Positions 51,776 to 60,718 of a stretch of DNA of 64,000 nucleotides are shown here, one piece after another. The stretch is taken from NCBI GenBank assembly GCA_947646735.1, contig CANTFK010000417.1, positions 1-64,000 on the forward strand. The letters run 5' to 3'. The position numbers and the translations under genes are program-made. The DNA comes from Peronospora farinosa. Taxonomy: Eukaryota; Oomycota; Peronosporomycetes; Peronosporales; Peronosporaceae. Position 1 is the first letter of the stretch. Every line of letters begins with the position of its first letter. Under the pieces are notes generated by a model. That model was not told where the DNA came from. It saw only the letters and a list, made by a program, of their open reading frames with translations, and did not search any database.

Positions 51776-52244
51776 TTATTCCACCGAGATAATGTCGTCA
51801 ATTGGTGACACCTTCAGTTGCTGAGCAACGGTTGCAACTTCCGAGACGAAAGCTTTTGCGTTCAACCACACGCCTGCAATCGATCTAGGCGCGTGCTCAA
51901 TCAATTGACTGCGCAACAGTTCATTCTCATATCCCGAGGCTGGGGCTGAATACTTTAATTCTGATGCAGACAGAGCAGAACAGGCGAAAGCTGCGTCGGC
52001 TTCAACGACCGACACACTTCCAAGCTGCCAAAGACGTGGGTTTTTCATGTCAACACATGCTGGTACCAAGTTGGCAGCTTGACAATCGACGCTCTGCCAA
52101 GTCTTTGACTCACGCATGAGTGCGACACACTTGCTAGCATCAAGCTCGTGCCCCTTAGTTACAGTCCATACTGTAGCCTCCATGCGTTTTGGGGTGAGGT
52201 TGTATTGTCTGGTGATGGCATATTCACACCACAGTCTGCCACGC
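51776..52244 (-). pseudogene. 3'-exon remnant of a Cys/Trp-rich secreted-type gene, cut near the inverted repeat
   Basis: An open frame from 52244 (just after a possible acceptor, TTCCAG) runs to the stop at 51776, 155 codons. It reads GRLWCEYAITRQYNLTPK and continues with a C/W pattern (TWQSVDCQAANLVPACVD, NPRLWQLG) like the C-terminal lectin-like modules of some oomycete secreted hydrolases. The upstream part of any gene is missing: the inverted-repeat arm begins 28 bp away at 52272. Either the duplication cut this gene, or the ATG at 52183 now serves a 135-aa product. Family identity is uncertain. Confidence 0.45.
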
Positions 52245-52271
52245 CTGGAAGAGATTCTTCAGTTTAGTATC

Positions 52272-54274
52272 AATACCACATGTATCACACCGATGTCACG
52301 AATAACAACGTTGAGTATCGAAGATGTATTGGTGTTGGACTCGGCCGGATTTGTGTGTGTCTTCAATCAAAGAAGTCAATCAACTTGCGTGAGAGAGGCA
52401 ACGCAAGTCTCGATCTCGCTACAGCCTTATACATGACGTGCCGACTTCTAGCGGACAAATTGGAGATCACATTTGGTGAACTCATATTGACGTTGATCTC
52501 ATAAGGCTATCCGGTAGTTTGTCTATTGTAGCAATGGACTCACATCCGAGTACCCCATCGACCTCTACAACTTACATACAGAACGGAAAACGAAGGCGGA
52601 GCTTTTCCACGAGATGAAAACGAATCGTTTGACTTGCACCTGCATACAGATGAAAAGACAGCCGTCCTTTTGTTTTACAGCGGGCACTGTAAGATCGACT
52701 CATTTAGTTGGTGTCGTAATGACAGCCAACGCCAGTACGTAGTAAACACGGTCGTCAGGTAATTGAGATTGTTACATATCATTTCAAAACGAAACTTGAC
52801 ATGATGGTTGGTGTCACGTACGAAAGGACACTGATATTCTTTATTTGGTTGAGCGCCAGAAGCAAGATGGTAGTTCAGCTCGAGTGCTTTCATACTACGA
52901 AGTTTTTGCTGTCTCGTCGCTACGATGAGGAAACAGGAAGAAGAAATAATTCACATAAGCTGAATCGTACAGGTTGTTGTAGATGATGGCTATATGCCTT
53001 ATCAACACAACGATTCATTTAGATGAAAGAATTGTCAAATATATTTGTGTCTTCCAGGAGGTAACATGAGGAATTTGACAATGTGAGTGATGATGACCCC
53101 GTTCGAGAAGCGTGTAACACACCTGGGAGGTGAACGTAATCATATTCTTTGTTGAATGACTTAAAGCTACTACTACCGCTTACCTCTTCCAGAAGTAGAT
53201 TGGGACATGAGCACAAAATCATTGCATGTCGTTCTTCATTTTTACTCGAGCCATTCTCCGAGCGAGCACTTGCTCCTTTTATGGTGCCACGACGTGCTTG
53301 TTGCCGTGATGACCGCCGTGCGTCGGACTTGACTTTTCGCCCTTCAGTTTGTCTTTGACCTCGTGGACCACCTCTTTCACGCGTTCCACGAATGAAGGCG
53401 ACGGTGACAACGATTTCTCGGCATTTGTGATCTGGTGACTCAGTGCACTGACGTTAAAGTTGTCGTGCAACGTCGTCTTGACTAGCTGCTCGACCGTATC
53501 AGAGCTGCTGAAAACGCCGCCGCCGTGGTGGTGGTGGCCGTCCGTTTTCCCGAGCAGACCACCGTCGTGGTTGGCATCCATCGTGCCAAGATGACCGACG
53601 TGTTTCTCGTCTATGTTCCTGTGACCCTTACCGAATAGACCTCCTTCCTTTTCATGTTTTTCCTTGTCATTCTTGCCGACGGCATTGTCAATCACGCCTT
53701 TAACACCTTTCGATCGTCCGTTCTTCTCGTCATAGTTACGAGCTGTCGTGCTGAGGACGTCCATGGATTTGGCAACAACATCCATCATATTACGCGCCGA
53801 GTCGATGTTCAATTCGGACGGTTCCGGATTCTTGTTGATCTGGTGTGCCACGTGCTTCAAGTCGAATGCCATGTCTTTTGCTGTTCGCATGTCATTCCGC
53901 ATGAACGAGGTGGCCGTGTTGATAAAGTAGTTTCCATGGCGGTTGTCGTAGTCCGAGAGGTTCTTCTTGAGTAGCTTGAGGCACCTGGCAGCATCGTCTG
54001 CAGTCTGGTTGAGCACATTTTCGAGCAAGGCGAATTCGCGCTTGACAGTGGCGGTGTGGTCGTTGGACTTCAACATGCTTGCGTGAATTGGTTGATGAAG
54101 TGGTGGTGGTGGTAATGGATCAATTTAAAAAGTGTGGGAATCGACTCGTGCGTTTGCTGTCACGTGTTGAAATGGATGAAGACTTTTAAGACATTTCAAT
54201 CTCATCTTTGTAATGGCTTCGTCTATGAGATGTCGGTCTATTTAAGTTGAGACATGATGTTGAATGTGACGTTG
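52272..54274. repeat. Left arm of a large inverted repeat
   Basis: The 2003-bp arm is the reverse complement of 55493-57296. It starts at AATACCACATGTATCAC (outer edge) and ends at GTTGAATGTGACGTTG (inner edge). It carries a minus-strand His-rich family gene. About 199 bp near 52817-53016 have no counterpart in the right arm. The spacer between the arms is 1218 bp. Confidence 0.93.
53279..54076 (-). CDS. His-rich helical protein, family copy 1
   Basis: 265 aa, intronless, no signal peptide or membrane segment. Residues 1-115 are amphipathic helices (LLKKNLSDYDNRHGNYF; DMRTAKDMAFDLKHVAHQI). A flexible Gly/His/Asp-rich middle holds GLLGKTDGHHHHGGG (174-187, HHHH at 181-184). A second helical part, FVERVKEVVHEVKDKLKGE, precedes a His-rich tail. 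I do not recognise the family. The middle could bind metal; the helical parts resemble LEA-like or lipid-associating repeats only in composition. The protein is identical to that of copy 2 at 55691-56488. It is transcribed away from the centre of the inverted repeat; the ATG is preceded by a (GGT)n run. Confidence 0.8.
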   Translation of the reverse strand: MLKSNDHTATVKREFALLENVLNQTADDAARCLKLLKKNLSDYDNRHGNYFINTATSFMRNDMRTAKDMAFDLKHVAHQINKNPEPSELNIDSARNMMDVVAKSMDVLSTTARNYDEKNGRSKGVKGVIDNAVGKNDKEKHEKEGGLFGKGHRNIDEKHVGHLGTMDANHDGGLLGKTDGHHHHGGGVFSSSDTVEQLVKTTLHDNFNVSALSHQITNAEKSLSPSPSFVERVKEVVHEVKDKLKGEKSSPTHGGHHGNKHVVAP

Positions 54275-54671
54275 CTATTATTTTTCGTCATGAGTGCTTG
54301 TAAGTAGAGACATATTTTGTGATACTCACCGATAAAAAACGATTTTGGTCATTCTATGATCAAACGTACACGAAATCATACTTTTTAGGTTACTTCTTTC
54401 TCATTACTTTCAGTTGGATATCGGGTGCGATCGGCAAAAAGATAATATTTCGGGACACGTCTCAAACGCAACTCGCCAGATTTCAGTTTTTGACAAAAAT
54501 CTGCAGATCAAGAATTGTCCCAAATATTTGGCTGAATTTTTCACCGTCGCGTCTGACCAGCAGCCATTATGTTTTGCAAAAAAAATGAATCAGAAATGGT
54601 CACGGCAAACGTAAGACACAAGCATAATCACCACAATTTGCAGCGTGTAGTTTAATTAATTACTTAAACAT

Positions 54672-55298
54672 ATGAGCAGGTCCGACTCTGGCATTGCCGC
54701 CGAATTCTTCAAGCTCGAGCTAGTTCTAATCCAAACAGCAGATGATGCAATCCAATGCGTGAAGACATTGAAAACCAACCTCTTCGAGTTTGATATCCGT
54801 CATAATCTGCACGTTTTTGATACCTCCAAGTTTTATATGAGGGACAGTATCCGTGTGGCAAAAGATGCAGCTTCAGAGCTCAACCATGTGGCCGAACAAA
54901 TTGCTAGAAGCAAATGCGTGGCTGACTCGGAAATTGCTAAAGCTCGCAATAAGATGAACGCACTCTCTGACGCCATAAAGAGTTTGAAGAAAGCGGCTCG
55001 CACCTACGATGAGATGAATGGAAAATCGAGGGGCATCACTCGCATCATCGATAACGTGCTCGTCGGAAAATACGATATCGATAATCAGGAGAACAACATG
55101 CCAGGATGTGCTGATACGGTGGAAATAGTGGTGAGGTCGACAGTGCGCAATTCTTTCAAGGGCTTTTCAGCCCTGAAGCATCAAATCTCCACTATCGAGA
55201 AGTCTCTATCACCATCACTGGTACAACGCGCGAAAGACGTGGTCGAGGATGTTGTGATTAAGATAAAGGGCGAGTCAGCCCTCCACGAAGCTAAATAA
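54672..55298 (+). CDS. Diverged member of the His-rich family, in the inverted-repeat spacer
   Basis: 208 aa, intronless. It aligns with copies 1 and 2 over both helical parts: LIQTADDAIQCVKTLKTNL, then ARTYDEMNGKSRGITRIIDN, then DTVEIVVRSTVRNSF, SALKHQISTIEKSLSPS and VQRAKDVVEDVVIKIKGE. The Gly/His-rich centre and the His tail are missing. It therefore shows that the helical modules are the conserved part of the family and that the His-rich centre is optional. It lies between the two identical copies, so the locus is a three-gene cluster. Confidence 0.75.
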   Translation: MSRSDSGIAAEFFKLELVLIQTADDAIQCVKTLKTNLFEFDIRHNLHVFDTSKFYMRDSIRVAKDAASELNHVAEQIARSKCVADSEIAKARNKMNALSDAIKSLKKAARTYDEMNGKSRGITRIIDNVLVGKYDIDNQENNMPGCADTVEIVVRSTVRNSFKGFSALKHQISTIEKSLSPSLVQRAKDVVEDVVIKIKGESALHEAK

Positions 55299-55492
55299 GC
55301 GTGTAAACGTGCGACCCGTAACACACGTCGCTTTTCTTAGACGATAAACACTCAAAGAATAAAGTAGTCGTATGAATATAAAGGTGGCTTCACGCCAATA
55401 CCCCATCGACATCATCAAACGTATTTTTGCCAGCTATTTTTTGTAACTAGTATTTCAGTTACCATAGAAAAAAGACGAATTCTATATTGATA

Positions 55493-57296
55493 CAACGTCA
55501 CATTCAACATCGTGTCTCAACTTAAATAGACCGACATCTCATAGACGAAGCCATTACAAAGATGAGATTGAAATGTCTTAAAAGTCTTCATCCATTTCAA
55601 CACGTGACAGCAAACGCACGAGTCGATTCCCACACTTTTTAAATTGATCCATTACCACCACCACCACTTCATCAACCAATTCACGCAAGCATGTTGAAGT
55701 CCAACGACCACACCGCCACTGTCAAGCGCGAATTCGCCTTGCTCGAAAATGTGCTCAACCAGACTGCAGACGATGCTGCCAGGTGCCTCAAGCTACTCAA
55801 GAAGAACCTCTCGGACTACGACAACCGCCATGGAAACTACTTTATCAACACGGCCACCTCGTTCATGCGGAATGACATGCGAACAGCAAAAGACATGGCA
55901 TTCGACTTGAAGCACGTGGCACACCAGATCAACAAGAATCCGGAACCGTCCGAATTGAACATCGACTCGGCGCGTAATATGATGGATGTTGTTGCCAAAT
56001 CCATGGACGTCCTCAGCACGACAGCTCGTAACTATGACGAGAAGAACGGACGATCGAAAGGTGTTAAAGGCGTGATTGACAATGCCGTCGGCAAGAATGA
56101 CAAGGAAAAACATGAAAAGGAAGGAGGTCTATTCGGTAAGGGTCACAGGAACATAGACGAGAAACACGTCGGTCATCTTGGCACGATGGATGCCAACCAC
56201 GACGGTGGTCTGCTCGGGAAAACGGACGGCCACCACCACCACGGCGGCGGCGTTTTCAGCAGCTCTGATACGGTCGAGCAGCTAGTCAAGACGACGTTGC
56301 ACGACAACTTTAACGTCAGTGCACTGAGTCACCAGATCACAAATGCCGAGAAATCGTTGTCACCGTCGCCTTCATTCGTGGAACGCGTGAAAGAGGTGGT
56401 CCACGAGGTCAAAGACAAACTGAAGGGCGAAAAGTCAAGTCCGACGCACGGCGGTCATCACGGCAACAAGCACGTCGTGGCACCATAAAAGGAGCAAGTG
56501 CTTGCTCGGAGAATGGCTCGAGTAAAAATGAAGAACGACATGCAATGATTTTGTGCTCATGTCCCAATCTACTTCTGGAAGAGGTAAGCGGTAGTAGTAG
56601 CTTTAAGTCATTCAACAAAGAATATGATTACGTTCACATCCCAGGTGTGTTACACGCTTCTCGAACGGGGTCATCATCACTCACATTGTCAAATTCCTCA
56701 TGTTACCTCCTGGAAGACACAAATATATTTGGCAATCCTTTCAAGTTTACATGACACCAACCATCATGTCAAGTTTCGTTTTGAAATGATATGTAACAAT
56801 CTCAATTACCTGACGACCGTGTTTACTACGTACTGGCGTTGGCTGTCATTACGACACCAACTAAATGAGTCGATCTTACAGTGCCCGCTGTAAAACAAAA
56901 GGACGGCTGTCTTTTCATCTGTATGCAGGTGCAAGTCAAACGATTCGTTTTCATCTCGTGGAAAAGCTCCGCCTTCGTTTTCCGTTCTGTATGTAAGTTG
57001 TAGAGGTCGATGGGGTACTCGGATGTGAATCTATTGCTACAATAGACAAACTACCGGATAGCCTTATGAGATCAACGTCAATATGAGTTCACCAAATGTG
57101 ATCTCCAATTTGTCCGCTAGAAGTCGGCACGTCATGTATAAGGCTGTAGCGAGATCGAGACTTGTGTTGCCTCTCTCACGCAAGTTGATTGACTTCTTTG
57201 ATTGAAGACACACACAAATCCAGCCGAGTCCAACACCAATAAATCTTCGATACTCAACGTTGTTATTCGTGACATCGGTGTGATACATGTGGTATT
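55493..57296. repeat. Right arm of the large inverted repeat
   Basis: 1804 bp, reverse complement of 52272-54274 except for the missing ~199-bp block. In the outer flank a few substitutions are visible (for example near 57027 and 56505), whereas the coding part gives an identical protein. Confidence 0.93.
55691..56488 (+). CDS. His-rich helical protein, family copy 2
   Basis: A 265-aa product identical to that of copy 1 at 53279-54076, on the opposite strand in the right arm of the inverted repeat. The 5' flank (from 55493) and 3' flank are also duplicated, so both copies probably share the same promoter. Domain layout is as in copy 1. The identity of both proteins, against visible divergence in the outer flanks, points to recent duplication or continuing gene conversion. 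Confidence 0.8.
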   Translation: MLKSNDHTATVKREFALLENVLNQTADDAARCLKLLKKNLSDYDNRHGNYFINTATSFMRNDMRTAKDMAFDLKHVAHQINKNPEPSELNIDSARNMMDVVAKSMDVLSTTARNYDEKNGRSKGVKGVIDNAVGKNDKEKHEKEGGLFGKGHRNIDEKHVGHLGTMDANHDGGLLGKTDGHHHHGGGVFSSSDTVEQLVKTTLHDNFNVSALSHQITNAEKSLSPSPSFVERVKEVVHEVKDKLKGEKSSPTHGGHHGNKHVVAP

Positions 57297-57489
57297 ATTG
57301 CCAAACTTATTTGTATCAATACACCATGTATACGTATGATCTAAATTACCTGAGTCTTGGCTAAATTGGTGACGTCACGCGATCAAGCGGTGTCCTTCAT
57401 CCTCTCCACCTCTATCCACACTTTTCACTATTCTACTCTTCAATGTCATTACTCGCTTAGCATTTTTCACGTCTTAGGCGATAGCAAAT

Positions 57490-58975
57490 GTGTGATCGAT
57501 CCAAGACCCACTGCGGCTTCTCAAAGTCCTTAACGGTTGCCGACACACATAACAAGTCTGGCTTGTACATACACTTCATGGAAACTTCCACAAAGTCTGG
57601 CGCTAAGGCCTGTTTACCTCAACCTCTTAGCGGCTCTACAGAGCTTATTTCTTTTTTAGCAGGGCACCCCACGCCTACTGGGAGTCGACGTTTTCCCTGC
57701 CATGCCCATTTTCCGGCTTAGAACGGGGTTACGGCTCTGCCGGTTCTGACGTTGCTTTCGAAACGGACAGCTTGGGTGGAGATGCCTTGTACATGTAACA
57801 TCTATAAATATTACATTGCTGCTCTGCAGCTTGATCTTCACCTTCAGCATAGCTGAGGCCCATGGGCTCGGCCCTATTAAGTGATCTCGACACATACCCA
57901 TATTGTAACGGGCTGAAAGTTACACGGTTAGTTAAGTATCCGATACTTAACGAGAAGGCCTAAATGGGTACGACGTATCTTAGACCTGCCACTTGGGTGT
58001 GACACATTAATGTGACCCACCCTCGTGAATGTGATATCCATGGATGGATTCACATTCAACGAGGATGACGCCAATTGGAACTGGGCGTCATGGTGACGCT
58101 TCAACAGACGTCATCAGCGAGCTTAAATATATTGTAAGCTCGCACGTAAGGATACGCTTCTAAAGAGACGCGTATCCAATCTTTGCATAATTAGCCAATC
58201 AGTAGTTAAACTTATATTTAGTTAAAATCTATTATATATAAGTCAGTCTTGAATCTACTAAACATCGCACACTGCGCACGAAAAGCTAAATAAGCTTCTG
58301 TGTGTCGTAAGTGTAGCTCTTGTCTTAGCAGTTCGTTGCGCGATTCGCTCCAAAGCGACCGACAACGGTTGGTACAGCGCTTCTTAGCACCCAACACCAC
58401 CACCACCACTACGCGGAGGTAAGACGGTATAGCCGCTTCCTCGCGCTGCTTAAAGGTGTGCCCGCGTAGTACAGTGACAGATTCTTTACGTAGCACCCAT
58501 CTACACATATGTACGAAAGCGATCCACTTAAAGATGATTTAGGTATCCAAAGTTACGTTGAGCCCCTCTTCAAGGTCGAAGGTTGGGCACGGAAAGCTTT
58601 CCTACTGGGAATTCCAGTGCGGAGTCCTTCCATAATAATGGTCACCCGTACCTCCTCGGGAAGAAATTTCATATGCATAGCAGCGAGAAGAGTTTTGAGC
58701 TCATGGGCATAGTCAGATAATTCTTTCCTTCTTTGCCGGGTAGCTAAGAAGCGTGATCGCACGCGATAAGCCTGGTTAAGCGGTGCGAATACTCGGGATA
58801 TCTGCTGCATTAGCGAATTCTATGTGGGGAACGCGGCGTCTACAGACGCATCAAGGTTAAAGCCCATTCCCTGGACCTGTCATCAAGTTTGGGAATGTCC
58901 AAGCCAAAAAGTTGTTGACCAGATCTAAGCATGGCGGTGCTCATTGTCATTTCAACTTCGGCGAATCCAGAAAAG
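57490..58975 (-). pseudogene. Ty3/gypsy-like gag-protease relic, interrupted by a solo LTR
   Basis: Minus-strand reading from about 58975 gives Gag-like sequence (EMTMSTAMLRSGQQLFG, DIPKLDDRSREWALT). Then come DASVDAAFPT with a stop where Trp is expected, SRVFAPLNQAYRVRSRFLA, RKELSDYAHELKTLLAAM and FLPEEVRVTIIMEGLRTG, and a frameshift. Beyond the LTR insertion (57904-58505) the relic resumes with GLSYAEGEDQAAEQQC and a degraded Zn-knuckle. It ends with a protease-like start near 57500 (LLCVSATVKDFEKPQWVLD). Stops and frameshifts show it is dead. Confidence 0.75.
57904..58505 (+). mobile_element. Solo LTR inserted in the gag relic
   Basis: 602 bp, TGTAACGGGC ... CATCTACA, flanked by the 5-bp target duplication CATAT at 57899-57903 and 58506-58510. 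A TATA-like TATATATAAG lies at 58231-58240 on the plus strand, setting its orientation. At least five perfect hairpins with 8-9 bp stems are packed between 57931 and 58177. The insertion sits in, and is antisense to, the older gag relic. Confidence 0.88.
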
Positions 58976-59524
58976 CAGATTTTTCCTTTTTTTGTTTTTC
59001 CTCAACGTGTTAACACTTAGGAGAAGAGGTAGAGCCTTTGGCTCTTTATTGGGCATCGGAATGTAGCGCAATGGCATAACCACGATACATGGAATGGAAT
59101 TGTCGGATCAGCGTGGTTTCGTAGCGCATAAAGGCCTCAACGCGTGCAGTAGGCACTTCCGAGCCTTGGGTCATAAGATGGTCAATCTATTTAACCCCGA
59201 CCAACGCTGTAGCGCGAAGTCGTTTCGCTTGAAAGAGGTGAGCGATACGCTTCATCCTTGCAAAGGATCTGTCACTTAGACTCAGGTGTAAGATTAACTA
59301 CAAGTGCTATCAAGTGTGATGTAGTGATTGTCAAAAACGTCTATTGGTGCGACTGTTATTGTAAAAAAAACAATTTTCCGAGGTAGCCATCACAATTGAG
59401 CTAATAAATAAAAAATAAGTTCCTTCGTGTTTCGCCTTCGGTTTCAATTGTGGATTTCGCTTAGCTGAATGCCCGCAATTAATTCTCCAGAAGCCTCCCT
59501 GAGCTCAACAGCTTCCGTTCCTCA
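58976..59524. other. Retroelement-derived debris
   Basis: 549 nt without an open gene. It includes a hairpin AGAGCC-TTT-GGCTCT near 59031, in the style of the LTRs of this window. Confidence 0.4.
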
Positions 59525-59700
59525 CAAATCCTGTGATCTCACATCAAATAGGTACACGCCAGCGCTCTCGCGCTATTAAAGATCACCGGGCGCATCTTAC
59601 GACCAACTACTCTCAAATCCTGTGTCATAACACCAAAGGGTGAACGCCGGCGCTCTCGCGCCTATACAGGTCATCGGGCGCAGTGTACGCCCATCTACAA
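59525..59700. repeat. Diverged tandem duplication, 89-bp period
   Basis: Two units (59525-59613, 59614-59700) share CAAATCCTGTG ... ACGCC.GCGCTCTCGCGC ... ATC.CCGGGCGCA-type blocks with many substitutions, so the duplication is not recent. Confidence 0.7.
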
Positions 59701-60718
59701 AACTTAGCGTGCCCTCGGCAGAGGCCCAACATCTCGTCGTTCGCCGAGACTTTCTTTTGCTAAAGACGCGATCAATGCCCCACCAGGGCCGACTTACATC
59801 TTGGCGTTTCCAGCGGTCGATACACCTACAAGCTATGACTCCTCAGGGTTCGACGGCGGTTATAATCCAGCCACATCAGGGACTTATTTAAAACTGCACA
59901 CGTGTCCATGACTTGTAATATTATGCTCTGTATTCAGTTATTTCTTATTCTACCACAGAGAGCCTTTTAAATGGCTCTGCTATTCCACTATCTCTTCTAT
60001 ACGTTTTTCTAGTGGAATAGACAGACGATGTGGTTATACCGCTATAATGGATTTGACAACTCGACGAGCTAAGACTTGACGACCAAATAGTGACTCGAAG
60101 ACCGAAATGCGACTAGACGACTAATCATTCACCGACTAAAGACTTTACCTCTGAAAACTCGCTGTGGTTGAATTTTACCATACTATAAAAAATTAAATAA
60201 GTGATATTCCTTACATCCTTTTTTTGCTACAGGAATATTCTTTACCTCACACCGGTGTAGCGGGACTACACAGCTCTTAAGTCAGAGTAAGACTTATGGC
60301 TAAAATTTACTTTGTCCTTCGGAACTAAGCAAACGACTTAAGATATTTACTCGTTATATAAAAAAAGGAGAGACTTTCAGCCAACAAGCTAAGTAGTTCA
60401 GGATTCGGTAGGATTAAATGGAATTCGAATGGTCGAAGATTGCTGGTGATATAGACTCTGCTCTGTATTTGTATTGTGGTGAAGTCGATCAAGAAAAATT
60501 TGATCAACAATATCGAAAGTGATCATAATGTGGACCACTTACACGGCGGAAGTCATATTCTATGGATTATACTTGGCTATTGTATGGGAGCGATCAAGAT
60601 CTATCGATGAATGATCGCATAGTTTATACTTGGCTATTGTTTTGGAATGATAGTTTATCTGGATCGATCATGTGATGGCCACGGTTGTCCGAGGAGTACG
60701 CGGCGGTGATGACGATCA
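59701..60718. other. Hairpin-containing LTR-like debris, no gene
   Basis: About 1 kb, AT-rich. It includes inverted repeats AGAGCC...GGCTCT (near 59960) and ATTCCACTA...TAGTGGAAT (59981-60020), and a TATA-like TTATATAAAA near 60354. These resemble the LTRs elsewhere in the window, but ends and target duplications were not found. Confidence 0.45.

Noticed and set aside
53654..53974. 106-codon frame antisense to the His-rich gene (also 55793-56113)
   Set aside because: It is present in both arms only because the sense genes are identical. No motif.
58218..58508. 96-codon minus-strand frame in the LTR
   Set aside because: It overlaps the LTR ends and target duplication; a (GGT)n-derived Val run. 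Not a gene.
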